Source: Sphingobacterium thalpophilum
Lineage (GTDB): Bacteria; Bacteroidota; Bacteroidia; Sphingobacteriales; Sphingobacteriaceae
Reading direction: 5' to 3'
DNA length: 64,000 bases
Assembly: GCF_901482695.1 (NCBI RefSeq)
Contig: NZ_LR590484.1
Coordinates: 1,240,001-1,304,000 of the forward strand
Numbering within the stretch: position 1 is the stretch's first letter; each line of letters opens with the position of its first letter. Positions 63,848 to 64,000 of the stretch are shown here, piece after piece. The translations under genes and the position numbers were made by a program. The notes under the pieces are model-generated. The model was not told the origin of the DNA and searched no databases. It saw nothing but the letters and a program-made list of their open reading frames with translations.

Positions 63848-64000
63848 TTACCAGCCGGGATTTTGTCCCAACGAAGGAGATTTCTGAAGTTCTGAATTCA
63901 AAATAGGAAATAAATAATGTTTAGGGGCTTCAAATACCCGACTTTCGACAAAGAAACGCTCCATCCGATACCTTTTGTCACCTATCTGTATCTTACCGTT
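63848..64000 (-). CDS. SusD/RagB-family protein, C-terminal end only
   Basis: The last 50 residues of a minus-strand gene whose 5' part lies beyond base 64000. The visible end, with MERFFVESRVFEAPKHYLFP and the closing PSLGQNPGW, is the characteristic C-terminus of SusD-like lipoproteins. It should be preceded by a susC gene outside the window and supplies the GH92 and EEP genes downstream with imported glycan. Confidence 0.88.
   Translation of the reverse strand, partial: NGKIQIGDKRYRMERFFVESRVFEAPKHYLFPILNSELQKSPSLGQNPGW

Overview
The window looks like chromosomal DNA of a Bacteroidota bacterium of the Sphingobacterium/Pedobacter type. Evidence: SusC/SusD pairs, a porX gene of the type IX secretion system, an lpxC-fabZ fusion, a bacillithiol-associated YtxJ protein, promoters of the TTTG / TAnnTTTG type, very few Shine-Dalgarno sequences, and moderate GC content. 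This assignment rests on gene families and style, not on a database search. No rRNA, tRNA, transposase, integrase, phage gene or CRISPR array was found.

Layout. 1-2.6 kb: a response regulator cut by the window edge, a WG-repeat exported protein and a small membrane protein. 2.6-5.9 kb: a sulfur operon (two YeeE/YedE half-transporters, a TauE/SafE exporter, a persulfide dioxygenase-rhodanese protein) with a perfect palindrome over its promoter. 6-16.3 kb: a membrane protein, an M1 peptidase, a GH43-like exported protein, hemW, a long GAPDH, waaA, a UDP-glucuronate decarboxylase-like gene and galE. 16.4-16.8 kb: a gene-free stretch holding a strictly 21-bp-periodic degenerate repeat array, the least explained structure here. 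17-25.5 kb: a TPR/LuxR-type regulator, a 5-formyl-THF cyclo-ligase, then the lipid A block (efp, ABC ATPase, lpxA, lpxC-fabZ, lpxD, HD hydrolase). 25.7-39 kb: porX-tsaE-ABC, an esterase, ald, a CapD/FlaA1-like enzyme, a TPR anchor protein, ribH, ytxJ, an S4 protein, dapD, a Sua5/TsaC protein, a DUF4920-like protein and folP.

39-44.6 kb (minus strand) is a seven-gene module: small Cys-motif membrane protein, SCO protein, Met/His-rich lipoprotein, MbnP-like lipoprotein, MauG/cytochrome c peroxidase-like enzyme, CDICGCG outer-membrane protein, cytochrome c. The families point to copper handling in the envelope. 44.7-54 kb is a polysaccharide utilisation locus (regulator, SusC, SusD, GH30, surface lipoprotein), probably for a beta-1,6-glucan. 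54-60.3 kb encodes an RND efflux system whose inner-membrane pump and outer-membrane channel are fused in one 1516-residue protein. 60.4-64 kb is the end of a second polysaccharide locus (SusD, GH92 alpha-mannosidase, EEP-family hydrolase). The two loci together suggest use of fungal cell-wall mannan and glucan.

Best candidates for something undescribed: the 21-bp array at 16409-16765, the MbnP/peroxidase/CDICGCG module, the RND-channel fusion, and the operator-like palindrome of the sulfur operon.
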